From positions 66,151,921-66,215,920 of the forward strand of contig CM060966.1 of the NCBI GenBank assembly GCA_030765045.1: 64,000 nucleotides of DNA, given 5' to 3'. A program made the translations under genes and the position numbers. How positions within the stretch are numbered: the stretch's first letter is position 1; every line of letters begins with the position of its first letter. Of this stretch, positions 45,348-56,130 are shown piece after piece. The notes beneath the pieces were generated by a model, which saw only the letters and a program-made list of their open reading frames with translations, made no database searches and was not told the DNA's origin. Source of the stretch: Tenodera sinensis (taxonomy: Eukaryota > Arthropoda > Insecta > Mantodea > Mantidae).

Positions 45348-48217
45348 ATGGCAGGCACAACAACACGGACACACCCACGACAAAACCTGAAACTACTGCA
45401 CGTCAACATCAATGGCATCAGAAACAAAAGACAACAACTCCAGGATCTCATCATACATCACACAGCAGACATCATAACTCTGAATGAAACCAAACTCAAT
45501 AGCCGATGCAATTTCAACTTTCACCCTTTCCAAGTGTTTAGAAAAGATCGAGGACAAGGACTAGGAGGAGGAGTCCTAATCCTAGCAAAAAGCGAACTTA
45601 GCCCACAACAAATAGATATCCCCAAGCTTTCCAGCATCACGAGCTAGTGATAATCCAAATCAAAATACAACGCCAAAAACTACACGTCGCCACCATCTAT
45701 GTCCCACCGAGAGCACAGTTCCCCTCTGACGTCATATATTACTTGTATGACAACTTCCCACACCTGATCATAGCAGCTGACCTGAACGCAAGCAATATCG
45801 ACCAGTTAGATGAGCACACAAACGCCCACGGACGAGAACTTAAGCGCATACTAGACCAAACAGAACTGAAGCTTGTATTAGTACCAGGGCCAACCAGGAT
45901 CGGAAATGAAGACGTCCAGCCTACATCCCCCGACAAAATCATCACCTCAAAACGAACATACCCCCTCATCGAAGATATCATCACCGACGTACCCCCTGAC
46001 ACAGACCACATCCCTATAATAGTGACTTTAAGAACCAACCCCTGGTACACACAAGAGAAGAGAGCAGTAACCATAAATGATTACAAAAACACCGACTGGC
46101 ATCTTTTCAAACAGACGACAGAAAACCTCACAAACAACATAGTCCCGCCAAACATCACTACCTGGCACGACATAGATACTTACGCAGCACAAATAACCTA
46201 CACCATCATACAAGCACGCCAAACAGCAGTACCACAGAAGACAATAAACATAAACCCATACAGCAGACCACTCCCACCAGCCATAGTACAAATCATAAAA
46301 CAAAAAAGAAGAGCACACCGGAAATACTTAAAAACACATCACCCCCAGGACAAAAGAATTGTTAACAAACTGCAACAGGAAATTAAAGATGCAATTGAAA
46401 AACACAATCAACAGCGATGGGAGAACCTGTTAAACAAAATTACAGAGACCAGGAAACACGACCCAGCAAAATTTTGGCAGCTAATTAAGACCACGAAGAA
46501 AAAAGCATCCCCAACCTACCCCATTAAGCACAATGGCCAACTCATACACGACGTCAATAAAACACTCGAGTTGCTCAGAGAACACTACACTCGAGTTTTT
46601 CAGACCCCGTAGGACCCAAAATTTGATAAAAACTACTATACCAGAATAAACTACCATGTAGAGCTTCGCCAAGACCTGTACACCCCACAGATGCCAATAG
46701 AAGACCTCGACCCTACAGACCAAGCAGAATCCCCCATCACACCTCAAGATATACTTGATGCCATCCCCCAGACCAAGAACACAGCCCCAGGACCAGACCA
46801 AATATCCTATATAATGCTAAGAAACTTACCAGCCAACACAATACAGCACATAGCAGACATATATAACCTCATGCTCAAGCATGGGTACCATCCCATAGAG
46901 TGGAAGAAGGCCAATCTATTACTAATAGAAAAACCCGGCAAAGACAAAACAGATGTCAAAAACTACATACCCATCTCCCTCACCTCCACCCTCTCAAAGG
47001 TCTTTGAGAAAATCATAGTAGGCAGACTCACAGACATCTGCTACAATAAGAACATCATACCGGACACACAGGCAGGCTACAGGAGTGACATCACCATACA
47101 GGATCAACTTGTAAGGGTGATGTCACAGTTCCAGGACGCCTACAATAGAGGTTTTACAACAGTGGCGGCTTTTCTGGACATAAAGTCCGCATTCGATAAA
47201 TGCTGGGTAAACGGCTTGCTATACAAACTCACAACATACCAAATACACCCACGCATCGTCCGTTGGATAGCCAGCTTCTTATCCAACCGCACTGCGTTCA
47301 TCAAAATCAACGGCAACACTTCAAACCCCATCCCCATGACAGCAGGGACACCTCAAGGGAGCGTCATCTCTGGCCTCCTGTACATAATATATACAGCAGA
47401 TACGCCACAGCCCACACACCCATCAATAAAGCTGGCCCAATATGCAGGCGACACTGCATATTGGAGCACCCATGCACAACTAGCAGCAGCCAAGAATCAT
47501 GTCCAAAGACAACTACAAATATTCCACAAATGGACACAGAAGTGGAGAATAACGACAAACACCGATAAAACCCAACTGATAGTTCTAAAAAAGAAAAGGA
47601 AAGAAACGCACAAACAGGCATCCATCAAATTCAATAACCAGATAATTAAAACACAGAAGTCAGTGAAATACCTCGGCATACGCATACACTATACACTCTC
47701 CATAAAACCTCACTACACACAAACACTTAAAAAAACACGCCCCATCCTTGCTACACTCACATTCCTGGCGAGACTAAACAAACGCGGACTGGCGCCGCGT
47801 ATACTGCGAACCCTCTACCTCGCACTCATCCGTCCGCAGCTGACATACGCCGCTGTTGCTACAATGCCCCTAATAAACCCAGACACGATGCAAAGAATAC
47901 AGGCCTTCGAAAGAAGATGTCTCCGAACCGCATACAAACTACTTCCCAGCTTCAGATCCGACTCACTACACCAACACACCAAAACAAAACCAATAGACCA
48001 GCACATAGCACAGCTCATGCTAAATTATATCCACAATGCACACACCAGACCATATCGCCGCAGACTCATCAACACAGCACAAAAGATGAAGAAAGCACCA
48101 CCAGACCAACAGAGAACTAATCCTCCATTACTGACACTGATACAAATCTACGACGATCACCAGCATCGAGAACAGCAAAAACTCAACGAATACATGCAAC
48201 ACTTTCAGAACATCTGA
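45348..48217 (+). pseudogene. LINE family C ORF2 (endonuclease, RT), active-site mutant
   Basis: 45348-45647 begins the EEP endonuclease (LLHVNINGIRNKRQQL, TLNETKL). The frame changes at about 45645 and continues with ATIYVPPRAQ, AADLNASN and DTDHIPI. A TAG at 46610-46612 interrupts the linker. RT follows in the same frame (SLTSTLSKVFEKIIVGRL, LDIKSAFDKCW, AGTPQGSVISGLL). The active site reads QYAGDTAYW: the first catalytic Asp of YADD is Gly, which abolishes polymerase activity in this protein family. C terminus ends at 48217. Total about 950 codons, normal for Jockey-type ORF2. Confidence 0.92.
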
Positions 48218-48778
48218 GAACAACCCGACAAAGCAACAGACAGCCAAATAAAATGTAACGAGCCACAGCAGCAACAACAAACAAAACCAGCCGTAACTAA
48301 ACAAAAAGTCTTCTTGGGTAGGAAAGCGTGCCGATGGATTTTGGGTTACCACAGGGAACAATATGCAAAGTCAATATATAATAAAAAAAACTATATATAC
48401 ATAAAATACAACAAACAAAAAAAAAACCAAACAAACAAAAAACTATATATACATAAAATACAAAACACAAAACAAAACAAAAAAACAAAAAAAAAACAAC
48501 AAAAAACAAAAAAAAAACAAAAAACAAAAAACAAAAAAAAACACTTATACTCAGAACTTGTAAATAATGCATATTGTACCCAATTTTATATCCCCAAAAC
48601 ATGTAAATATGAATGCATATTTATGCCCAAAAACCATTATGACGAGCCGTAGCACACCAACTGAAAGATCTCAGCCCACCGCAATAATAAAACACCCAAC
48701 TAAGCTGAAGAGGGCAATTTCCCTAACCAGCCAGGGCATGCTTCACATGCCCTAAATCCCCTTTTCATTTCATTCATT
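48218..48778 (+). other. LINE family C 3' UTR
   Basis: A-rich. An ACTATATATACATAAAATAC word is duplicated at about 48389 and 48441. Purine-poor A/C runs fill 48476-48541. Ends CCCTAAATCCCC then CATTTCATTCATTC, a tetranucleotide tail rather than poly-A. Confidence 0.8.
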
Positions 48779-48789
48779 CAAGCCGAGTC
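48779..48789. repeat. Family C target-site duplication, right
   Basis: CAAGCCGAGTC, identical to 43429-43439. Confidence 0.88.
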
Positions 48790-49067
48790 TAAAACGGTGG
48801 CAGTGTTGCTTGACGTGGAAAAGGCATTCTCTACCACTTGGCATGAGCGGCTGGTCTACAAGCTCATACAGCACGAAATCCCCCCTCCATACATTTACTT
48901 GGTGGCTAGTTTCCTACAGGAACGTAGCTTCCGAGTGAAGGTGGAGGGATCATTTTCAAGTGAGAGGCCCATTGGCGCAGGAGTCATCGAGGGCAGTGTA
49001 CTGTCACCGGCACTCTTTGCAGCTTCCATGGCCGATCTCCCCACGCAGCCCAACACGCACATCTGTC
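48790..49067 (+). pseudogene. LINE family A copy A4, first part: RT palm
   Basis: Encodes KTVAVLLDVEKAFSTTW through NTHIC without a stop, stopping at the family D insertion. Continues at 54154. The copy is 5'-truncated just before RT motif 3. Confidence 0.9.
49058..49067. repeat. Family D target-site duplication, left
   Basis: CACATCTGTC, identical to 54144-54153. Confidence 0.88.
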
Positions 49068-49405
49068 CAGGAGTCCAGGAGTGAGTACTAGTCGTCTGGG
49101 TTAACCCAGGCGGATGGTAAGGTGGCCACGGTACCTATCCGTTTAAATACGGATTTACCCGTGTGGTGGTATAGGTTGGTATATGTAACAGGCTTTTTTG
49201 TCTTTGTATGTCTGATGGTGCAGGGTGGGTTCCTGTGTTGTCACTGGCGGCGGGATCTGTCGGATCTTGGATGTCTAGCCATCCAAGCGACCTTTTCCTT
49301 ACTGATTACTTCGTCAGCCTTGGCCGGCGAGCAATGCAGTGCCAGTGACAGGAAACCGAGGGGAATAGGTGATAGGTGTGAAGGATGATGAAGGCAAAGC
49401 GGTAC
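49068..49405 (-). other. LINE family D 3' UTR
   Basis: Contains the perfect palindrome CTGGGTTAACCCAG (about 49099-49112) and the hairpin CTTGGATG...CATCCAAG (about 49266-49287), possible signals for recognition by the element's RT. No TATA-type motif like that of family A. Confidence 0.7.
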
Positions 49406-52111
49406 CTACCAGCCAAGGGCGTCCTTGGGTAGACGGTAGCTCTGTCTCCGCCTAGGGAGGCGATGGTCATATTGCCCCAGGCTGTTCACCAGCTGGTTTG
49501 GGTGAGGTATGAGTTTGTCATACATTGTGTGAGTCCTGTCCCGCACTACGTCCACAATGTATGGGATGCCGGAATGAGTGTGAAGGATGTGTGATGGAAA
49601 CCTACGGTCGGTACCGTAGATCAGCCTAAGCGCCCTGTTCTGCACGGTCTGCAGCCTGCGGATGGTGGAACGAGCCACCGTACCCCAGACCTCGCACCCG
49701 TACAGGATCAGGGGCGGGACGATCGCACGGTACAAGCGTAGTTTCAGGTATGTGGGCATGGTTGATTGGAGTATGGGATATAGCTGTCTCAGGGCGCCAT
49801 GTCCCTGACCGACCTTTGTTCTGACGTGTGGAGTGAAGGTTAGACCACGGTCAAGTAGTACCCCCAGGTATTTGGCAGAGTTAACCCAAGGGATTCTTCT
49901 CCGCCGCATTGCCAGGGATACACCCGGCCGCCAGTTTCGAACTTTGCCCAGTAGTAGAGCTTGGCTCTTCTGCGGGCTAATGGCCATTCTCCACTGTTCA
50001 CTCCACCTGCCGATAGCGTCGAGCTGTCGCTGAAGTGGAGGGAAGCAGTACCGAACATTTTTGTTCTGTGCCAGTATGAGGACATCGTCAGCATACTGGC
50101 ACGTAACAGTATGCGGTTCCACGGGTAGGTCAGACATGTAGGCAGCAAAGAGCAACGGCGATAGCACGCTACCCTCCGGAACTCCAGCCGCTATGGGTCT
50201 GACCGAGGACAACTTCCCCTCCACCCGCACCCGAAAAGAGCGATCCCGAAGGAAGCTACCAATCAGGGTGAGGTAGGGGGGAGGGATTTCAGCCTCTCTG
50301 AGTTTGTACAGTAACCCCTGGTGCCATGTGGTTGCAAAGGCTTTTTATACATCCAGAAGCACCGCGACTGTTTTGAAGTTTTCCTGGAAACCCAGGGCAA
50401 CCTTCTCAACCAGCCGCAGCAGCTGTAGTGTAGTGGAATGTCCATGACGGAAACCGAACTGATGATCCGGGATACATTGCCTTTCCTCGAAGAGAGGAGT
50501 GAGGCGGGATAGGAATAATCGTTCAAAGATTTTTGAAACGATAGGTAAAAGGCTTATGGAACGGTAATTGGAAGGGAAAACCGGGTCCTTGCCGGGCTTC
50601 AAAATGCAGACCACCCTCGCCTCCTTCCAACAAGTAGGAAAGTGACGAAGCTGCAGACATGCATTATAAATCCTCGTCAGGTGGACTACGGCCTTTCGGG
50701 GAAGGTGCTGGAGCATGGGCGCCGTGACGCCATCATGACCAGGGGATTTGCCAGGTTTTAATCTTCTGATTTCAGAAGCCACCTGTCTTGGGGTGACTAA
50801 GGGGATTTGGATCTCTGCGCGTGGCGGCGGAGGTGCCTCATAGAGGTAATCTACCGTCGCCTCCACGAGTTCAGTAAAGTCTTCGTCCTGGACATCTTCC
50901 CGGGGTTCGAATTGGGACTCTAGATGGTCTGCGAAAGCCGTGGCTTTCTCTTGGGGCTCAAAAGAGAGTCTCCCGCGAGTGCCATGTAGAGGATGCTGAT
51001 GTGCATTTTTGTCCCTTCTAAGGGACCTAATTATCCGCCATGGTTGTTTCTCGGAGAGGTCTACGTTTGCCATTGTGTTTTCCCAGGCTGTTTTGCGGTG
51101 TAAACGCAGCAGGCGTCGTGACAGGGACTTGAACCGCTGGTAGACGGCCTGTATCCTGGGATGGCGGAAACGCTGCCAGAGCCTTCGGACAGTTGCTTTG
51201 GCTTTGAGCAACTGTCTGAGTTCGATGGGAATGGTGCGAGGGTTAGGTATGTCGGATGGAATGCGGTGCGTGTGGGCACGCACTACATCCCGGATGTGTT
51301 GGGAGAATGCCGTGGCTGCCGCCTCCAGTGTATCGATAGAATCGACACGCGGACGCGGGTCCACAGACTGGTTGAGTTCATGGATGGCTGCATCCCAGTC
51401 GACCTCGTATGTCCAGTCTGGAGTGACCAGAGCTGGCAGGTCAATGTTGGAATCCACCAAGACAGGGTCATGGTCGGAGTCCAATTCATTGACCGCTGAG
51501 AGGTCTAGATGAAAAGGGATGTTTTTGGTGACCATGATATCGAGCACATCTGGCCTCCCTCGTGCCGGATGGGACGTAGGTCCTCTCGGTCCATGCGCAA
51601 GAATGCTTGGGTTACCGCTGATCAGGCGGTAGAGCCCTCGCCCCTTGGCATTGGTAGCGCGGGTATGCCAATGTCCATGCTTAGCGTTGAGGTCGCCGGC
51701 GATGCAAACCGCAGGATGCAGGTTCAGGAGGGTGTTAATATCAGCTTCGTAGAAGCGGTTATCAGGAGGGTCGTATGCCACTACCAACACCGTGTCCACC
51801 CCGCCAATGGCAAGCCTAATGGCACAGGCCTCCACGTGTTGCAGTGGTGGGATAGGGAAGGATGTGTGAGTGATGTGGTTCTTGATGAAAATGGCTGTAC
51901 CGCCCCCCGGTCGGCCGACCCGATCAGACCGATGGGTGACGTAACTCGGCAGCGAGAAGTTGGTTGCAGCATCCAAGTGGGTTTCGCAGACCATCAGAAT
52001 GTCAACTCCATACGACTGCACAAACTCAACGAGGCTTGGGTAATGGCCCCTTATGCCATTTGCGTTCCAGAACGCAGCCCTGAATGGTCTCCGGACAAGT
52101 CTGGAGGCCAT
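49406..52111 (-). pseudogene. LINE family D ORF2 (endonuclease, RT), one premature stop
   Basis: A 902-codon minus-strand frame from ATG 52111 to TAG/TAA at 49406. EEP endonuclease (FWNANGIRGHYPSL, MVCETHL, GRPGGGTAIF, AGDLNAKHGHWHT, SDHDPV) about residues 8-225. Linker YRSISLLPIVSKIFERLFLS, then RT with QFGFRHGHSTTLQLL, AGVPEGSVLSP, and active site QYADDVLIL. The only lesion is TAA at 50345-50347, where family A has Glu in LLDVEKAF. The rest stays in frame, so a single base change separates it from an open gene. The ATG overlaps the ORF1 stop (TAATG). No RNase H domain. Confidence 0.93.
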
Positions 52112-53748
52112 TACTTGGCTGAGTTAGGGAACAGCTGGGCCAGGGTTTGGACCAGTAGGGCATGCTTCTGCATGGGGCTCAGGTTAGGGCTTTCGTATTG
52201 CAGCTTGAATTTACGAAGTGCAGGCAAGATTCGATTAATTATGTTGTTGAACCACAGGGTTAGGTCCTGAAATTCCTCCAGATCCGCCTGCGAGAGCGTT
52301 CCCCCTAATGCAGGGGGGGGGGTCATGGGTACAGTGGGGACCACAGGTGTCACCTGTGGGTCGGCTGTAACAGCAGTATCCCTTGGTGCCAGAGCTGCCT
52401 CAGTGGACTGCTCTGCCGGCGCCTTGGGAGGCTGTTGAGGAGCTGTGCTTGCTCTCTCCGCGGCTTGACGCTTGCTCTTGTGTTTCCTTCGCCGCTTAGG
52501 TTTAGGAGGAGCATTGGCCACAACATACTCCTCTGTATGGCCTGGAGGTGGTGCCGAAACTTCAGTCGTAGCAGGGGCAGGTACTATTGCCTGGGCCAGT
52601 GTCTTTTCTGCCCTATTAAGGGCGTATGAGAAGGAAACGCCGGGGCGGACCTCTGCCGCTTCCGCACGTCCCTTGCGACGGCTATCTATGATTTTCAGAC
52701 GCGTCGCGCATCCTTTGTAGACACTGCAGTGCGCGCCTTTGCAGTTGACACATTCCCTGTCCGTATCCGGCTTAGGGCAGTCCTGCACTCTGTGGGTTCC
52801 ACCACATCGCAGACATGCGAGCGGGCGCTCACATGCCATGCTGGAATGGTGAAATCCCAGGCAATTGCGACACTGCACGGGACCCTCCTTACCGTAAAAG
52901 CGTTCCACCTTTACGGCAGTGTAGATTAGGTGACGCACAGTGTCAATGGGCTGAACTTGTTGGTCGCGCACTTTGTCCACCACGACCAGAAACAGTGGCA
53001 TGGGCACCTTTTCAGGTCCTCTGTCGGAGGCGATAGTCTTCTTCAACTGGGCCACTGTTGCTGTAATGTCATGTTCTTCGAGGAGTGCCAGCCTGACTTC
53101 CTCGGTAGAGCAGTCGGAGGCAAGGCCTCTGATTATTCGCCTTTCCACGTAAGGACGTATGGGCGAATAACTGTAAAACGGGATTTTTAATTCCCGAAGT
53201 ACAGCCTTGGCCGCCTCAAAATCCTCAAGTGAGGAGGTCTTGATATTGACTTTCCGTGGCCTCCTTATTGCCTCAAAGCGTCTTTTCAGGCGCGAAGCTA
53301 GGAGCCGCATGGTTTTTGTATGCTCCTTGAAAGCATCCGCTACTATTGGCGGTATTTTCTCCCCCCCTTTGGTTGGGGGTTGGGTAGTAACCTGTGGTTC
53401 TTGCTGCTGAGAGCCCGTGGAGTTACGCCTGCTCCGGCGTCCCTTCACCTCAGTGAAGCCCTCGGTGTCAGTTTCCATGTCTGCCTCTGAGTCAGAGGGA
53501 GAGAAGGGATGATAGGAAACCAGTGGTGGTGACTCACTATCTATGACCTGTCGCGGGGCAGAACACTTGCGCTTTTTACGCGCAGGTGGTACCGCCTCGG
53601 GGACAGAGATGCATGATGATGATGTTGTTGGTCCGTCGGTCAGCACGGTTGCCCTCCGGCTGCTTGCAGAGGACCGGACCCCCTCCTTAGAGGAGGAGGC
53701 GCCTGGGCAAGCCATTACGGCTTGAGGTGTTGGACCAGGGGTCCTCAC
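52111..53748 (-). CDS. LINE family D ORF1 (CCHC nucleic-acid-binding protein), intact
   Basis: 545 codons, ATG at 53748, no internal stop. Residues 1-130 are Ser/Pro/Thr-rich with basic (ARKKRK) and acidic (SDSEADMETDTEG) patches. 140-290 is an RRM-like PRE_C2HC region (KVNIKTSSLEDFEAAKAVL). CCHC knuckles are at 293-306, 312-324 and 333-347. A Lys/Arg patch PKPKRRRKHKSKRQAAE may act in nuclear localisation. The C terminus has a conserved amphipathic stretch (DLEEFQDLTLWFNNIINRIL) also present in family A. Binds LINE RNA and chaperones reverse transcription in relatives. Stop TAA overlaps the ORF2 ATG. Confidence 0.95.
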   Translation of the reverse strand: MRTPGPTPQAVMACPGASSSKEGVRSSASSRRATVLTDGPTTSSSCISVPEAVPPARKKRKCSAPRQVIDSESPPLVSYHPFSPSDSEADMETDTEGFTEVKGRRSRRNSTGSQQQEPQVTTQPPTKGGEKIPPIVADAFKEHTKTMRLLASRLKRRFEAIRRPRKVNIKTSSLEDFEAAKAVLRELKIPFYSYSPIRPYVERRIIRGLASDCSTEEVRLALLEEHDITATVAQLKKTIASDRGPEKVPMPLFLVVVDKVRDQQVQPIDTVRHLIYTAVKVERFYGKEGPVQCRNCLGFHHSSMACERPLACLRCGGTHRVQDCPKPDTDRECVNCKGAHCSVYKGCATRLKIIDSRRKGRAEAAEVRPGVSFSYALNRAEKTLAQAIVPAPATTEVSAPPPGHTEEYVVANAPPKPKRRRKHKSKRQAAERASTAPQQPPKAPAEQSTEAALAPRDTAVTADPQVTPVVPTVPMTPPPALGGTLSQADLEEFQDLTLWFNNIINRILPALRKFKLQYESPNLSPMQKHALLVQTLAQLFPNSAK

Positions 53749-54143
53749 CTTTGGCTGCAGCCTTGCAAGCCCGTAGTCACGTGGTCCGTCAGTCAGTTTG
53801 TCTGAGTCAGGAATGGTGATGAAGGAAGGGGTATAGTTACCTGGCTCCGCTATGTACCTGCACGCACCCCTCCGGGAGCAGGATCAATGTCGAAGAAGCG
53901 CAAGTGATGACTGGTGCGACACGCTACCGTTTGCTGTCAAACGTCTTGCAGCGTGCCGCGAAACTGTGCTTTCACCTGAGTAGGTGCGAAGTTTTTAGCT
54001 CCACCACCACGTCGCCGCGGTCGTTCTCCCGCTTATTCCCCTGAATCGAGGATCCAAGCAGTCCAAGCACTCCAAGCTCCCAATGGTCCCGCAGAATCGA
54101 GGTGTAGACGCAGCGAGCTCCAATGAAGGAAAATGGCGAATGA
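53749..54143 (-). promoter_or_regulatory. LINE family D 5' UTR and internal promoter region
   Basis: The minus strand begins TCATTCGCCATTTTCC at 54143, the start of the element. Jockey-type LINEs use internal, TATA-less promoters with a pyrimidine-A initiator at base 1, and TCATTC fits. No other gene here. Confidence 0.6.
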
Positions 54144-54153
54144 CACATCTGTC
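54144..54153. repeat. Family D target-site duplication, right
   Basis: CACATCTGTC, identical to 49058-49067. Confidence 0.88.
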
Positions 54154-54850
54154 AGTATGCGGACAATCTCATGATCTTCGCTACTAACAAGAACCCGCGC
54201 TACAGTTACCGACAAGTACAAGCCCACCTCTGTGCCATCAGTAGATGGTGCGAGAACTGGCGTATGTCAATTAACCCGGAGAAAAGCTCTGCGATTCTCC
54301 TGGCATATACGAAAGTCAACCTGCTCACTCGAGACCTCGTGCTTCGGCGCCGTCGGATCCCCTGGGGCACTACGGCGAAGTATCTCGGAGTCACGCTGGA
54401 ACGGCGGCTGACGTATAGACATCACGTCAGGGGCAAAGTACTGCAAGGCCACGCTGCTCTCCGGCAGCTATACCCAATTTTCAGTTCCCAAACCATGCCC
54501 TTACGCCTGAAGCTCCAGCTGTATCGAGCGATCATCCCGCCTCTGGTCCTGTACGGATGCGAGATCTGGGGAGTGGTGGCAAAGTCCACCTTCATCAGAC
54601 TCCAGACGCTGCAGAACCGGGCATTAAGGATGATCTATGATACCGGCTGGAGATTTCCTGCCCATATCCTCCACGAACATTCCGGTATCCCGTAGATTGT
54701 CGACGTGATTAAAACTCGCGCTCGAACAATGTACAACAAACTCCAGAACCACCCTAACCCGCTGGTGAATACTCTGGGACAACACGACCAGAGAGAGCCA
54801 CGCCGACTACCATAAAAAAGACTACCAAAGGACATCTTAAGTCCGGCGGT
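54154..54850 (+). pseudogene. LINE family A copy A4, second part: RT active site to C terminus
   Basis: Continues from 49067. The active site reads YADNLMIF (second catalytic Asp replaced by Asn). The thumb follows (KYLGVTLERRLTYRHHVRG), then the C terminus (LQTLQNRALRMIYDTGW). TAG at 54693-54695 and TAA at 54813-54815 are the same stops as in copy A1. Sequence is about 97-98% identical to A1 over this stretch by eye. Confidence 0.9.
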
Positions 54851-55228
54851 TTAACTTTGAAGATGGGAAAGCCGAAAGTACAATCTGTATTCAAAGCAGA
54901 GAAATACCTGTTTTCAGTTCACCTCTAAGTGAGTGACTGACGGCCAGAGCCCTGGTGGGGATCAGCGCGTCGTCTGAATGGCTGGAAACAGCCAACCAGC
55001 AGCCGCGCACAGCCCGCTCGCGGACCAATCCCTGCCAACCACCCCTCCCGCCCCTATAAATACTCCTGTTCCTAAAATTGTTTCCCAGTGTAACACATAT
55101 CCCTGTTGAGACCCTATCGAAACCATCGCGCAGGTTGAGCCGTATAACGGCAAGGTACTGCGGACAAGACACTCGGACGGGGCAACCATCGCCCCCGTTC
55201 TACTCGAACTGCCTCTGGAGCCTCAAGC
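54851..55228 (+). promoter_or_regulatory. LINE family A copy A4: 3' UTR with promoter-like block
   Basis: CCAAT at 55024-55028, CCTCCCGCCCC, TATAAATA at 55055-55062 and CAGTG 31 bases after the TATA start, matching copy A1 in order and spacing. A 15-bp stretch between CCAAT and the GC block is extra relative to A1. Tail CTCTGGAGCCT, then the family E junction. Confidence 0.6.
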
Positions 55229-55239
55229 CGAGTCAGACA

Positions 55240-56119
55240 AGAGCCATGCCATCCTCTTCACGAGACGTCCCACACTTGCAGACTGCCCCACTTTCCAACT
55301 CCGGGGTCATAGGATCCAGTGGAGAGACACCATCACCTATCTGGGAGTTAAACTAGACAGGAGTCTAACATCCGAGGACATATTAGAGACCTATCGGCGC
55401 GGACGCAGGGGGCTATTGCCTCACTGTACCCCATGCTGAAGTCTGAGATGCCAGTCCGCCTGAAATTACACCTATTCAGAGCTCTGATTATCCCCCTCAT
55501 GCTTTACGCCTGTGAAGTGTGGCTCCAGAGGGCGCAGAACAGAGGACTTCGGTCCATCTACTCTGTCCCCTTATCCTTCCCCGTGAGACTACTTCACGAA
55601 GCCTCATCTCTTCCATACGTGGAGGATGAAATTAGGCGCCGGGCAGAAAAATTGTACGCCAAATTACCCAACCATCAAAGCGCCCTGGTTAGATCTCTAG
55701 GGGATTATGACCCCACAACTCGCCGCTTCAGGTCGTATAGGGTTCCCCGTATGGCTTGCGGGTATATCCCATAACAAAGTAGTTTACCCATCAGCAGCAA
55801 AAGCTAAACTACATAATAATCCCATCAAAGAGCTATTCTGCTCAAAATTCAAACCACCATCAAAATTCAAAATTTAAAAGATCTTAAAACTTTGTTTAAA
55901 ATATTTTATCTCCACAGAATGCAGACATTGCTGACTTCAGCGAGTCACCAGCAAAGGGGCAAAATAGCCTCCTTAATATATAAACCTTAACCCAAAATCA
56001 AAAACATCACCCTTAACTACTCTTTATATCAAAAATTCTATCTGCGGTTAAACCCTATTAAGGGTAGGTACGCAGCAAAATATCATCGGGCTGAACCATA
56101 GCCTGCCAGTATGTCGTCG
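55240..56119 (+). pseudogene. LINE family E copy: ORF2 C terminus and 3' UTR
   Basis: Encodes DKSHAILFTRRPTL and YLGVKLDRSLTSED, then after a frame change near 55400 MLKSEMPVRLKLHLFRALI, LQRAQNRGLRSIY and the C terminus RVPRMACGYIP to TAA near 55774. A short deletion removes residues between CEVW and LQRAQ. 55775-56119 is a 3' UTR shared with 8552-8870. CAAGCCGAGTC at the left and CAAGTCGAGTC at 56120-56130 may be its diverged target duplication. Jockey-like, 5'-truncated. Confidence 0.82.
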
Positions 56120-56130
56120 TCAAGTCGAGT

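Larger units (their letters stand above)
43440..48778 (+). mobile_element. LINE family C, apparently full-length (5,339 bp)
   Basis: Bounded by identical 11-bp duplications (CAAGCCGAGTC at 43429-43439 and 48779-48789). 5' UTR of about 450 bp rich in CAG, ORF1 with CCHC knuckles, ORF2 with endonuclease and RT, a long A-rich 3' UTR and a short ATTC tail. Jockey-type organisation. Base composition is A/C-rich on the coding strand, unlike families A, B and D. A few lesions and a changed RT active site make it inactive. Confidence 0.92.
49068..54143 (-). mobile_element. LINE family D, full-length and nearly intact (5,076 bp)
   Basis: Identical 10-bp duplications (CACATCTGTC) flank it inside the RT gene of family A copy A4. 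On the minus strand: 5' end TCATTCGCC, a 395-bp 5' UTR, intact ORF1, ORF2 with a single premature stop, a 338-bp 3' UTR and a tail ACTCCTGGACTCCTGG. This is the best-preserved LINE of the window and a good reference for the Jockey-like families here. Its relatives are probably still active in the genome (inference from preservation). Confidence 0.95.

Noticed and set aside
48314..48652. Lys/Asn-rich 112-codon frame
   Set aside because: It lies entirely in the A-rich 3' UTR of the family C LINE and reflects base composition only.
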